Of a stretch of 64,000 bases of DNA, positions 24,395-35,900 are shown one piece after another. The translations under genes were made by a program, and so were the position numbers. This DNA comes from Glycine soja (taxonomy: Eukaryota; Streptophyta; Magnoliopsida; Fabales; Fabaceae), in the NCBI RefSeq assembly GCF_004193775.1, contig NC_041004.1, forward strand, positions 29,412,411 to 29,476,410, in the 5' to 3' direction. The notes under the pieces were generated by a model, which saw only the letters and a program-made list of their open reading frames with translations, did no database searches and was not told the DNA's origin. Positions within the stretch are counted from its first letter, which is position 1, and each line of letters begins with the position of its first letter.

Positions 24395-24680
24395 GTCGTA
24401 GTGGATGATGAGATGTGAATTGAGTCGTAGTGGATGATGAGATCATTAGGGAGTCACAACTGTGCTCGGAGTCTGGAGGAGAAGAAGAAAAGGGGGTTCA
24501 GTCTAAGTGACTTAATGTAATGAATGTAATGGCTTAGTATTATGCTTTGTACCCTAGAAAATTTTAATGAATGAAAATTTTGAAAGACTTGTTTGTCTTA
24601 TATTTCGAAAGCATCAGTGTTTGTGAATAATTGCTTAAAGGCTAAGTTTGTAAAATCCTAGTATGTAAAACAAAAGGCTG

Positions 24681-24963
24681 AGGTTCGAATAAAACCCCTA
24701 AGTTCGCTTGAAAAAGCCAAGGTTCAAACTTGACCTCTAAGATTACATGAAAAAGTTGAGGTTCGGATTCGACCTCTAAGATTGCTTGAAAAAAAGTTAA
24801 GGTTCAAATTCAACCTCCTGAGAGTTGCTCGAAAAAGCTGAGGTTCGGATCTGACCTCCTTAGAGTTTCTTGAAAAAGTTGAGGTTCAGACTCGACCTCC
24901 TTTGAGGTTCTTGAAAAAGCCAAGGTTCGAACTCAACCTCATTTACTTGGAAATTTACTAAGT
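24681..24963. repeat. Tandem repeat, about seven units of 39-41 bp
   Basis: Units start with AGGTTC at 24681, 24720, 24759, 24800, 24841, 24882 and 24923. Each carries CGACCTC and TTGAAAAAG motifs. The array lies between the antisense ORF and integrase of the Tat-like element, where related elements also hold tandem repeats. Confidence 0.85.
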
Positions 24964-25449
24964 GAATAAAAAGATAAATTCATATAAAGAAATGATGAAC
25001 AAAGTTTGGGGAGTAAAAGGATTGTATTGATAGTATGGTTCATGAAGGATTGTCCTTTTACATGAGTACTTGGGTGTGCCTCGTTAAAACATCTTCAGCA
25101 AAAACCCTTATTTTTTACAAGTGGGAGAAAATACTGAAGTAGGAAAAAGAGTACACTACCCGATTTTAACTGTAGTACGGTCTTAAATAATTTGTATTCC
25201 AAGTCTTAGGGATTACCTTTCCTATGATGTTCTTAAGTCTGTACGTGTCATTTTGCAAGGATTCGGTGATGCAGAATGGGCCTTCCCAGTTTGGTGTGAG
25301 CTTTCCTTCCAAGTTGTCCTTCTTGACATATCCTCAGAGCCTCCAAACCAAGATGTTTGGCTTGAAGCTATGTTTCTTGAGCTTTGGGTTGTATTTTCGA
25401 GTTATTCTTCATTTACAGGCTTCTTCTTAACCTTGTGCTTTACTTCTGA

Positions 25450-26050
25450 CTTCTTTGGCCAAGTCTAACTTTATTGCCAAGGATTATGAGTTGTTGGCCT
25501 CATTGAACATGCTTTCTACTGAGTGAAGGTTTTCCAATCTCCACAAGTATCATAGCATCGATGTTGTAGGTTAATTTGAGTGGAGTTTCTTGTGTGGTAG
25601 ACTAGGGAGTGTAATAGTACCCCTAAAGCACACTCGGGAGCTTCACCCAGGATGACCTTGTTTGCGACTTCTGCTTGCCCATTAGTTTGGGGATGCTCGA
25701 CCAAGGATGTGAGATGCTTGAAGAATTCTTCACGACCTTTTTCATGAACTGTCTCTTGTTGTCCGTCATGATGCCGTACTTGCAAATGATTTTCTTCCAT
25801 GTGAACTTCTAGACCTTTTGAGCTATGATTGTTGTGAGGGTCTTTGCTTCAATCCACTTGGTGAAGTAGTCCACCGTGAAGAGGAGGAATTTGACCTGCC
25901 CTTTGGTCGTGGGGAATGGTCCAAGTATGTCCATTCCCTAAATGGCAAAAGGCCAATGGGATATGATGTAGTGGAGTGCTTCGGGTGGCACATGGTGGAC
26001 ATTGCTTAATTCTTGGCATTTCTTGCATGTTTTAACATACTCAGTGCAAT
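25450..26050 (-). pseudogene. Tat-like element integrase remnant
   Basis: The minus strand at 25516-25800 contains VEHPQTNGQAEVANKVIL, the gypsy integrase motif around the catalytic Glu. Flanking sequence to about 26050 continues the integrase core in broken frames. Confidence 0.75.
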
Positions 26051-26549
26051 CCGTCCTCAAGGTCGGCTAATAGTAACCAACCAAATGATTCTAGCTGCCA
26101 TGCTCCGACCTCTAGTGTGCATTCCACAAATTCCTATGTGTACGTTGTCCAGGACACACTCCGTGCGATCTTCGTCAATGCACTTCAGCAATGGCCATGA
26201 GATGGCTTTCTTAAACATTTCATTGTTGATGATAAATAGTGCAAAGCTTGGTGTCTTACCTTTTCGGCTTCTATCGCCCCCTGGGGTAAGGCGTCAGTGA
26301 CCTGGTTGGTCTATATACCAGACATCCATCCACTGGGAATAATCCGACTTGAGCAGACCTCGGTAACATCAATGGTTGGGGAGGCGAGGGTCTCCTGGAT
26401 AAACGTCCGATGCTGACCTGGTCTCTTAGTGCTCGCCAGGTAGGATAAAGCATCAACTCAATCGTTCTGTTCCCTGTCAACGCGGACCAATTCTTTCTGT
26501 TCAAAATGCTCCAAGAGTTGTTTGACCAGGTGGTAGTACTTCTACATTT

Positions 26550-26900
26550 GTGTCTCTCTAGCTTGAAATACCTCATTAACCTGCTCAATGATGATCTTGG
26601 AGTCGCTCTAGCACCTTAACTTCTTTATGTCAACCTCGATCGTTAGCTTCAGTCCTACGATGAGAGCTTCACACTCTGCTTAGTTGTTTGAAGCCTTTTA
26701 GTCAAACTTTACTGACTATTCGATGGAAACGTTATTTGGTCCTTCAAGGGTTACGCCCGCACCGCTACCTTTGTTATTGTAGGCTCAATACACATACAAC
26801 ATTCACCAACCTTCGTTGATGTCCTCGATAGGGGGAGCTCGCCAAAGAAATAAGCTAGATGTTGCCCTTTGATGGGGCCTCAAGGTTCAAATCGTGAGCC
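26550..26900 (-). pseudogene. Tat-like element RNase H remnant
   Basis: Minus-strand reading around 26640-26770 gives GSGAGVTLEGPN followed after stops by KASNN-AECEALIVGLK, the RNase H pattern of gypsy elements. Two or more stops interrupt it. Confidence 0.7.
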
Positions 26901-26999
26901 GCTGAACTCGAAGAGCTCGACTGACCATGCTATCATTCATCCGACGAGGTCTGGCTTTCTGAGTACTTGCTTGAGCAGGTGGTTGGTTTTTACCGTAAC

Positions 27000-27960
27000 T
27001 TGGTGACTTTGAAAATATTGTTGTAATCGCATTAAAGTACTCCTTTTTATCGTAACCTGGAGGAATGAATTAGTGCCATTGCGAGCTTTTCGATCAACTG
27101 GTAGTATTTTTCCCCTCCTTGGAGTACTTGACTAGAGTAGTAAATTGGAATCTTCTTTCTGCCTTCTTCCTCTAGGAGTGTCGAGCTTATTGTGGAGTCT
27201 GAAATGGATAAATATAGCAACAAATTGGCTCCAAACGTGGCCCGAGTAAGGATGGGCGAAGTGGTGATGAAACTCTAAAACTCAGAAAACATCGCTTCGC
27301 ACTGTTGGTCCCAATGGAATTCGCTTGGCTATTTCAACAGTCAGAAAAACTATTTCTCCTTTTCAGTCATTCTCAGCAAAAATCGACATAGAGCTGCTAG
27401 TCTACCTATCAACTTCTGTACTTCCTTCAGGTTTTACAGGCTGCGTATGGCAATGACTGCTTTGCATTTGTCTGGGTTGGCATTGATCCCCTTGCAAGTG
27501 ATCATCAAACCAAGGAACTTACCCCCTCCAACCCCAAAGACACATTTCTTTGGGTTTAACCGCATATTGTAGTTTCAGAGTTTGTCAAATATCTCTGCCA
27601 AGACTTTTGGATGATCGTTGGGGTCAAATGATTTTACAACCATATAGTCAACGTAGATCTTAATATTTTTTCATAGTAGTTTCTTGAAGACTTTGTTCGT
27701 TAGTCTCTAGTATGTGGCGTCGACATTCTTCAGACCGAAAGGCATGACTTTGTAGCAAAAGTTGGCATCTTCGTTGATGAATGTCGTCTCGCTTCCGTCT
27801 AGTGGGTACATCGTGATTTGATTGTAGCCCAAGTATACGTCAAGGAAACTCAGAATTCGGTATCTACAGGTGTTGTTGACAAGTTGATCGATGCTAGGAA
27901 GCAGGTATATATCCTTTGGGCAAGCCTTGTTGAGGTCGGTGTAGTCAACGCACATCCTCT
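27000..27960 (-). pseudogene. Tat-like element reverse transcriptase remnant
   Basis: Minus strand 27955-27707 reads MCVDYTDLNKACPKD...YKVMPFGLKN, the core RT motifs. The catalytic box is YVDY instead of YVDD (changed codon at 27644-27646), which should abolish activity. Further RT sequence continues to about 27000 with multiple stops. Confidence 0.85.
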
Positions 27961-28630
27961 ATTTCTTGTTGGATTTCTTGATCATCACGACATTGGACAA
28001 CCATGTCGAGTATGTGACTTCTCTGATGAAACTAACTTTGATTAACTTCTCAGTCTCTTCCTTTACATCTTGTTGACGCTCCTCGCCAAGCTTTTGTCAC
28101 CGTTGTGCCACGGGTTTGGCTTTGGGAAAAATGGAGATTTTGTGGCATATGAAATTGGGGTATATGTCGAGCATGTTAGGGGTGCTCCATGCGAAGAGAT
28201 CAGCATTATGTGTCAGCACGTCCTCGATCCGTCTCTGAAGGTGTTCATCAAGTCTTTCCCCAATCTTGGTGCGTTGGTGTGGCTCCTTGCCAAGCTAGAA
28301 ACAACACAACTCCTCAGTTGGTGTTGGCCTCCCATCTTCCACATCTCTGCTTGGATCGAGATCGTCCCAACTTAGTGTAGTGTTTTCCACATGATTGACA
28401 TCTACTGCATTAGCGTGCTTTGCAGGGCAGAGTTTGTAGGGCTTGATGAGTAGGCTTTTGGCATAACATTTACGGGCTTCAACTTGGTTGGCTTTGACAA
28501 TGACTATGTCGCCACTTTGGTTGGGGAACTTCATTGCGAGGTGGAGCGCCAAGACGATTGCACCTAGGGTGTTCAACGTCATTCTACAGATCAAAACGTT
28601 GTAGGAGGTGTCAGTGTCAATGAGAACATA

Positions 28631-28969
28631 CTACACGAGTAACGTTCTTGATAACTCTCCTCTTCCAAAGGTGGTTGCTAGATCTACTACACCATGGGTG
28701 TGGACTTGCCCCCCTATAAAACCGATCAAGGGTTCAAGATAAGGTTTTACGAGCATATGTGAGACATCTAACCTTTGAAAAGTGGACCAAAAGAGTATGT
28801 CAGTTGAGCTTTCTCTGTCTATCAGGACTTTCCTGACATCCCAATTAGCGATGCCAACTATAATCACCATTGGGTCGTCTTGCTCGGGATCGACTCCTAT
28901 GAAGTCGACATCAGTGAACATTATTGATGGGATTGATCTCCTTGAGCTCACTGTGGAAATTTGGTTCAC
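28631..28969 (-). pseudogene. Tat-like element aspartic protease remnant
   Basis: The minus-strand frame includes VRKVLIDRESSTDILF, matching the gypsy retropepsin pattern VLVDxGSSADILF, but the active-site Gly is replaced (DRESS). Context between gag and RT supports the call. Confidence 0.75.
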
Positions 28970-28989
28970 ACTTTTGATGGCGAGTAAGT

Positions 28990-29720
28990 GCCTCTTCCGA
29001 GCCGTCTTGGTGCTACCTCCGCCAGCGAAGTTGCCTGCAATGGTGTTGATGACTTCACTTCTTACCCTTCATCGGCTGCTAAGGTGCCAACTTGATCTGG
29101 CTTGGCGTCGATTTGTTCTGGCCTGTCATCGTGGGATTTTTGTCCTCGGCCTCCATAACCTCGACCACGACCTTAGTAACTGCCTTTGTTGTTTTAGGGG
29201 TGTAGATGTATAAATTGACTTGAGTGGTGAATGAGTCTAAGTGTTCATCAGGATCAGAGGTACCATCATACCTTTCAATGTTCAACGGTTTCCAAGTTAT
29301 AGGTAAGGGGCATCGATGATGCCATCCATGAAAGGGTGCTACTGAACGACATCATGGTGGACGTTGAGTGATTTGAGTTGGGAGAGGATTAGAGGCTGCT
29401 CATAGTGGTTATAGGAGGAAAGTTGAATGTGACTTTCTTAGGTGTGTGTCTCGGCATGGGAGGGTGGAGGGGATGGGGAGCGAGGTGAAGATGGTGGTGG
29501 TAGGGGTGGCAGAGGTGGCTGGTGGATTGTAAGCCAAGTTCATGTTTTCCTCCCTTAATCGTCACATGTCCACCTCATATTGTTGCTTTGAGGCCTCCAA
29601 ATCAACCTTCATTTTCTTCCGTAATTGATCCATCTGCTCTCGAATTTCCTATATGGTTGATGTCTCAGCTCAGGTGGAGCGCAGAGACGAACTAGTGTTG
29701 CCTCTCCTTGTTGCTACCAT
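28990..29720 (-). pseudogene. Tat-like element gag remnant with internal deletion
   Basis: Starts near 29720 (MVATRRGNTSS). A segment at 29285-29200 reads IERYDGTSDPDEHLDSFTTQ, the gypsy gag motif. The frame then jumps directly to the basic Gly-rich C-terminus, so most of gag, several hundred codons judged by family size, is deleted. Confidence 0.7.
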
Positions 29721-29734
29721 TTTGTAGTTGTAGG

Positions 29735-29767
29735 AGAGTTTTCCTCGACCCTACAGTGGATGCCAAA
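29735..29767 (-). other. Tat-like element primer-binding region
   Basis: Directly inside the right LTR the minus strand reads TTTGGCATCCACTGTAGGG, resembling primer sites of Tat-type elements. The tRNA identity was not determined. Confidence 0.45.
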
Positions 29768-30122
29768 TGTTCCTACTGAGTTTTGACGAGATTTGACTGA
29801 GATGCCTGGTCCTTTTCTTCTTAGTGGAATCTCCAATCTTCAGTGTTGAGGTTAGGGGAGGTATCTGCAAAAGGGACTCCAACGAGCAAATCAATGGTGC
29901 TCTGAGGTGTTTATGTGCCTCTCACTAAGATTAGTAAAATGTCCCTGGGTCTCCCCTTTGGGTCTGTATATGCATGTCCGGTGTCATGGGAGTCACACAA
30001 TGTTCGCGAACTATCCCTCTAAGCATCATGGCCAAGTTCATGGGTGGTAATGGAAGACTGTTGCGATCTGAGCATGTAGGGGTCTCATGAGCCAAGTACG
30101 TACCGAGCTTTATGGATCGTAT

Positions 30123-30125
<3 letters not shown>
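29768..30125 (-). repeat. Tat-like element right (5') LTR, truncated
   Basis: Begins TGTTCCTACTGAG on the plus strand and matches the left copy until the sequence dissolves into (TA)n at about 30124. Confidence 0.75.

Positions 30126-30169
<44 letters not shown>
30124..30169. repeat. (TA)n microsatellite
   Basis: TA repeat at the broken end of the Tat-like right LTR. Confidence 0.95.
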
Positions 30170-30172
<3 letters not shown>

Positions 30173-32901
30173 AAAAAATAAGAAGAAAAAAAATACACTG
30201 ATAAATAAATATTAATAAGTTGTTTGATATATAGAGGTATCTATATATTGTTACATTTTTTTCCAAAAAAGGTCAATGGATTGTTTTTGGAGGCGTAGCA
30301 TTTTTCTTCTTTCAAAAAACGTTTATATTAGGCCTAACATAAATCTAAAATCTATCTATCTATATGCTAAAATTAATTATTATAATTAAAAATAATAATA
30401 TTTTTTTAATTAAAAAAGAAAAAAAATGATGAAACTAATTAGGAGAAAAAATAAATATAGTAATGTCACATGCATTACATAACAAAACCTTCTTATATAA
30501 TATGTAATCGATTGATTGATTTGTTCTTTTAAATAAATAAAATTTTATAATTTATTTATTATATATATGTCAATTTTTTTAATTTACGTTTTTAAAAATC
30601 TTTTAAATCGGTCTTTATGATTAAATATTGATTTAAAATTCGAAAAAATATTTTAAAGAGAAAAAAGATTTAAGGAAAAACAAGTTCAAAATTATTTTTT
30701 AACTTAAAAAAATATAATAATATAATTCAACTATAGTCTATAAAGTCACATATTTTATTAAAAAAAGTAAATAATAACATATTATTGTACCTTTGAAAAT
30801 GAGAAGTTATATTATTATATCTGAATAGATTTAATCTTAAATGTCTATTTTTTTTCCTTATAAGTATTTTGCATAAAGAGAAAAAAAAAGTTCTTTAAGA
30901 GTGAAAACATATCCCACATATGAATATTCCTCTAAATAGGATTGCGTCATTCATCGGACATTCCAAATATGACTATAGCCCCAACATTCTTACGTAAACA
31001 TTTGCTAAATCCATGCGCCTGAGAGTTGTTATTTCCATCCTTTTTATAGGATTTTTTTAGAAAATTAATCTTGATTTATTTTTATAAGATATCAGTTAAA
31101 TTTCTGTAAAAAAGACACCAGTCAAATTTCTTACTAAATTAATTTTTTTTATAAAAAAATATGCTCAAATGAGATGCACTAAACCATTAATTAATGAACT
31201 TAATTGGAAATTAATATAGTGAAAAAATTAAGAGAAAAAAAATTCAATAATTTTAAAGGTAAATTTTTTGTTGAATAAAAAAATAGATAAAGTGCATTTT
31301 GAAAAAAATTAAAAACTATTAGCAAATTTAGTACTCTACCTAAATTTCTTAATTTTGTAAATTGATTAAAAAGGTCAAATTTATAATAACAAATATTAGA
31401 ATAAGAAACACACTGAAGTGATATTCTAGATGACCGTTGAGTGTAAGGAAAAGACAAAATTTCCGGTTAATGCGGGCAAACTCAGGTTCTTTTCATATAA
31501 TCAATTATTTTATTTTATTTTATTATGAAGCTCTATTCTATTTGGAAAATACAATGAAAACGTGGCCTGATTGTTCGGTTTTTCAGTGGAGAGAGTCAGC
31601 TTCTCGGAATTTCAGACATAAACGACAGAATCCAGATACAACCTCTCAGAGTTGTTCTTATGTACACATCAAATTCTTTTTTATCTTCGTATTCTATTTT
31701 ATTTTTGTACAAATTTCTACCGTGCTTGCATATTTCAAAGGATATTAATGCCTTAAATAGACTAATAAATTTTAAACACATATACTAATAATTTTTACTT
31801 TATGAATAACTGGAACCGATAATTTCTATATATAAAAAAAAACTGGAACTGATAATATTGCTTATTGTTTAAGATATTGTTTGCTAAATGACTGTTATTT
31901 TTTATTACTCATTCTTGTTTTTGCTGAATATTATCACTCATTCTATTTACACTTGCATTTTTTTTATGTTTGGCATTGAATTAAAACAATTTGATAGAAT
32001 TTTTATAATTAAAATTTAAAATACCAATACAATTAAATTTTAACTCATTTATGATACAATTAATGTGTAAATAGTTAGAGTTTAAAATCAGCATATAAAT
32101 TTTAATATCTTTATTGTAAAATTAAATAAACTTATTTAATGAGTTCTGATTAGGGTGAGTTTGTTTAAACTTAAAAAATAACTTTAAAATAAGTCTTTTT
32201 TAAAAAATATTTTTTGATAAATTTATATTATTTGTTTCTTAAAATAAGAACAAAATTACTTGTTTTAAGTACAAGTAATTTAAGACAAATACACAAATAA
32301 AATAAAAAATTACTTATTATATTAAAATAAATATTTATTTCAACAAATAAATTTAAACAAAAATCTGTAGACTAAAACTATTTTACCCTTTCAAATACAA
32401 CTTATTTTCCATTGATCCCGCGGTGAAAAGGCATTGATACCCTCTTAAAAATTTAAAGCACCGAATCAATACTTTGTTTTTTATAACGTCACATTTTTCT
32501 TCTGTAATATGATAAAATTAACCAACGTGATTGACCAATCACTTGGTCTTTTGCACTAATTAAATAAGAAGCGTGTATACAAGGTTAGAAAAACTATATA
32601 AGTGAATAATAATTTAAACGGAATCAGATACATTATACTACATAGATAGCATTAATTGAATCGTGTGAGTGTAGTAGTTGTTGTAACACGTTCATACGTC
32701 AAAACTCACCTTAACCGCGGGTTTTGCAAAGTGAACACCCTGCAATCCAAAGACAATAATAAATTCGAGCTTTCAGAGTTCAAACCTCAGCACAATTAAA
32801 TTTTTTGAATGTGACGAGTTATTGAGCCAAAAGGGTATTAAATAGTTTCCACTTTCCACACAGAAAATTGAAATTAACACAACAGGAGAGAGTAGAAGAG
32901 T

Positions 32902-32969
<68 letters not shown>

Positions 32970-32985
32970 GAAGGGTGACGAGAAA
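30170..32985. other. AT-rich region upstream of MLO, no gene seen
   Basis: No coding signal. It presumably includes the MLO promoter. A TATATAAG sequence lies at 32595-32602, about 390 bp before the ATG, as a possible TATA box (weak). Confidence 0.5.
32904..32965. repeat. Compound (TA)n(GA)n microsatellite just upstream of MLO start
   Basis: About 13 TA units (32904-32930) run directly into about 17 GA units (32931-32965), 20 bp before the MLO start codon, so it probably lies in the 5' leader. Confidence 0.95.
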
Positions 32986-35900
32986 ATGGGTGGTGGAGGT
33001 GAAGAAGGGAACAATTTGGAATTCACTCCCACTTGGGTTGTTGCTGTTGTTTGTTCTGTGATCGTTGCTGCTTCATTTGCTGCTGAAAGGTTTCTTCACT
33101 ATGGAGGGAAGTTTCTCAAGAGGAAGAATCAGAAGCCACTCTATGAAGCCCTGCAAAAAATTAAAGAAGGTACTTATTTTTTTTTCCTTTCCTTTCATTA
33201 TTTTATTAAATGAGATATGCATATATGATCAATTTTACAAGAAACCTTTGAAAGTGGTCAAACTATACATGCTTTTGTTCTTTTGGTGTGGTTCTCAAAG
33301 TTAGAGTTTTGCAAGCAAGACTAACTTGAGTGATGAAGTCAACCAGAGTTTTTTTTTTTTTTTTTATTGGCAAATGTTAATTTTGATTAGAAATGTCTGT
33401 TGGGGAATTCAAATCCGTGACCTCTCTCCCCTCCCTTCTGCCTTCATCCTTTCTCAACCGCTGAGTTAATCTTATATCTCCCATAGTCTAATTTTGATTC
33501 ATGAGTGTATCTGTTGGTAAGGAATTCGCGACTGATCAGACGTGAAAAATGGTTAATTATCGAGGAGTTGATTTCCTAATTTTACTTTTCTTAATTTTTA
33601 ATGTGTATGTAGAGATTTCCATATGAAAAATGTGATGTGATCAATTTCATAGGCTAAATGGAATGATGTGATCAATTTTGAAACAAAACTTAGGCCCTTA
33701 ACTATTTATACATGATTTTTGGCTTTTTGGTGTGGTTCTCAAATTAGAGTTTCACCACAATAAGTAGGCATGAGTTATTGAGATAAAACTATAATTTTGA
33801 TTCAAGAATGCACCAAATTCTTCTTAATGATTAATGGGTATGCAGGGACTTCTGTTATGAAAATTGGGATGTGATTAATTTTGCAATATTTTTTTCCTTT
33901 TCTGTTTTCTGTCTTCGTTTCAGAGTTGATGCTATTGGGCTTTATTTCTCTGCTACTGACAATAACACAAAATGGGATAATCAGAATTTGTGTTCCAGTG
34001 GGTTGGACTCACCATATGCTTCCTTGCAGTCTAAAGGATAATGGAAAGGAAGAATTAACAAAAACCACATCACATTTTCAGACTTTTTTCTCTTTCTCTG
34101 ATATTTCTGGCACTGCTAGGCGCCTTTTAGCTGAGAGTGAGAGTGAGAATGAGGATCACCAACCAGCAACAGGAGAAAAACTTGGACACTGTGCTAGGAA
34201 GGTATTAAAACCATAGAATAAAATGCATGTCATCTCTTCCATTCAATTGTCAAGGGAGATCTCAAGCTTAATAATATTCCTGAAACTTTAGTTTTTAAAA
34301 GAACTGTGTTGGATGACGTCGTGTGATCTATGTAGCCGATCTCACCTAGTGGGATAAAAGCTTAGTTGTTGTTTCAATTATCATATTCAGTTTTTATTTG
34401 ACGATTTCTCATTTTTATGCCTTTGGTATTCAATTTTATTCCATGTGCCTAACCAAAGTATCTTGGTATGTATTTAAATTTTGTTTTCAGGGCAAGGTTC
34501 CTCTATTATCTGTGGAGGCACTGCATCACCTTCATACATTTATTTTTGTCCTAGCTGTGGCCCATGTCACATTTTGTGTTCTCACTGTTGTTTTTGGAGG
34601 GCTAAAAGTGAGTGCATAATATGCTTTATTATAAGATGTGCTTGATGAAAGCTCTTTTTTTGAGTACTAATAATTAACTCTGATTAACAGATACGTGAGT
34701 GGAAACACTGGGAAGACTCTATTGGCAATGACAATAAAAATGAAACACAACCAGGTATACAGATATACTAATTAGTTACTTTATCTATGTTCAATTATTT
34801 CATTATCCTATGGAGTATTTGGTAGCCATCAAACACTATGCCTTTCAAATCATCATGATCTTATAGGCCAAATTTCTGTTTGTGATTGCTAATTTTTAAA
34901 ACATCTATTTATAATCATCATATATAAAAATTGAAGTGAGAGTAACCCCTCAGTTCTCCCATCAGTTTAAATTTCAATTATATACTGTAAACTCAATATT
35001 TTACTTGATTTGACCTTTTATAACTGATCTTTCAGTTTACAACTGTTTTAATCTCTTTAATGTATGTCTTTTGAATGGCTAACATGAAACTTCAAATGCA
35101 TTTATGCACCAATCAGTTTGGATGAGCATTGTTTTCTTTCATCAAAATCTATTCCAAAACAACATAAATGAAATATGGCCTTCATTTCTTACAAGAAAAT
35201 GTACAAAAACTGAGAATAAAAATTCAATGTGCCGAAGTCTAAGTTGATAAATTTTTTACAAATTATGTTGCTAATTGAACTTCTGAAAATCTATCTCATT
35301 AAGTCATATCCAATCTCTTATTTTACGTACGTTTCAATCGCTTCAATTTATGCCTCTTTGAGAGACCAACATGAAACTTTAAATGCTAATATGCACCACA
35401 TTAGATTAGATTAGCACAATATGCTTAGTATTGAACTTCGTATAAGCCATCCAACCCTCTGCTAACTGATCTTTATATGCGTATTGGTTTAATGCAGTTT
35501 TGGAACCCACAGTGACTCATGTTCACCAACATGCTTTTATCCAGAATCATTTTACTGGTCTTGGCAAAGATTCTGCTGTTCTGGGTTGGGTGGTAAGGTT
35601 TTTATAAGTATTTATTGGTTTTAAACTTTGATAAAATAGAGAATATATATACTTATGCTAAATCCCTTTCTAAGCATTTGAAGACACACTAATGCCACCA
35701 TTTCCATTACAAGTTTTATAATGCAACCACACACAAGCTAAATTTCTTTGGTTCAATGTCTCTGATCCAGTCTAGCTTCATTTACCAAATGAGAATTTTT
35801 TAAGGGGTAAAAAATTGTGATTGATCCTTACTATAGAGTATAGACAACACATACTAGTAACTACAGAAATTATGGCCATGTGACTATGTCATGTTATTAT

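Larger units (their letters stand above)
21207..30125 (-). mobile_element. Tat-like Ty3/gypsy element, decayed
   Basis: Direct repeats at 21207-21543 and 29768-30128 (shared landmarks: GGGAGTCACACAATRTTC, TTTATGYGCCTCTCACTA) are its LTRs. Read on the minus strand the order from the right is LTR, primer site, gag, protease, RT, RNase H, integrase, tandem repeat, antisense ORF, LTR. The gene order PR-RT-RH-IN is Ty3/gypsy. The extra antisense ORF and the tandem repeat after integrase are known traits of the Tat lineage (Retand, Grande, RIRE2). The right LTR is cut short at a (TA)n tract, and all genes have stops. Confidence 0.82.

Noticed and set aside
24186..24446. Minus-strand open frame opposite the coiled coil
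   Set aside because: It is the antisense shadow of the plus-strand Lys/Glu-rich coiled coil.
29931..30266. 111-codon minus-strand open frame
   Set aside because: Its centre is a translated (TA)n repeat and the rest is LTR.
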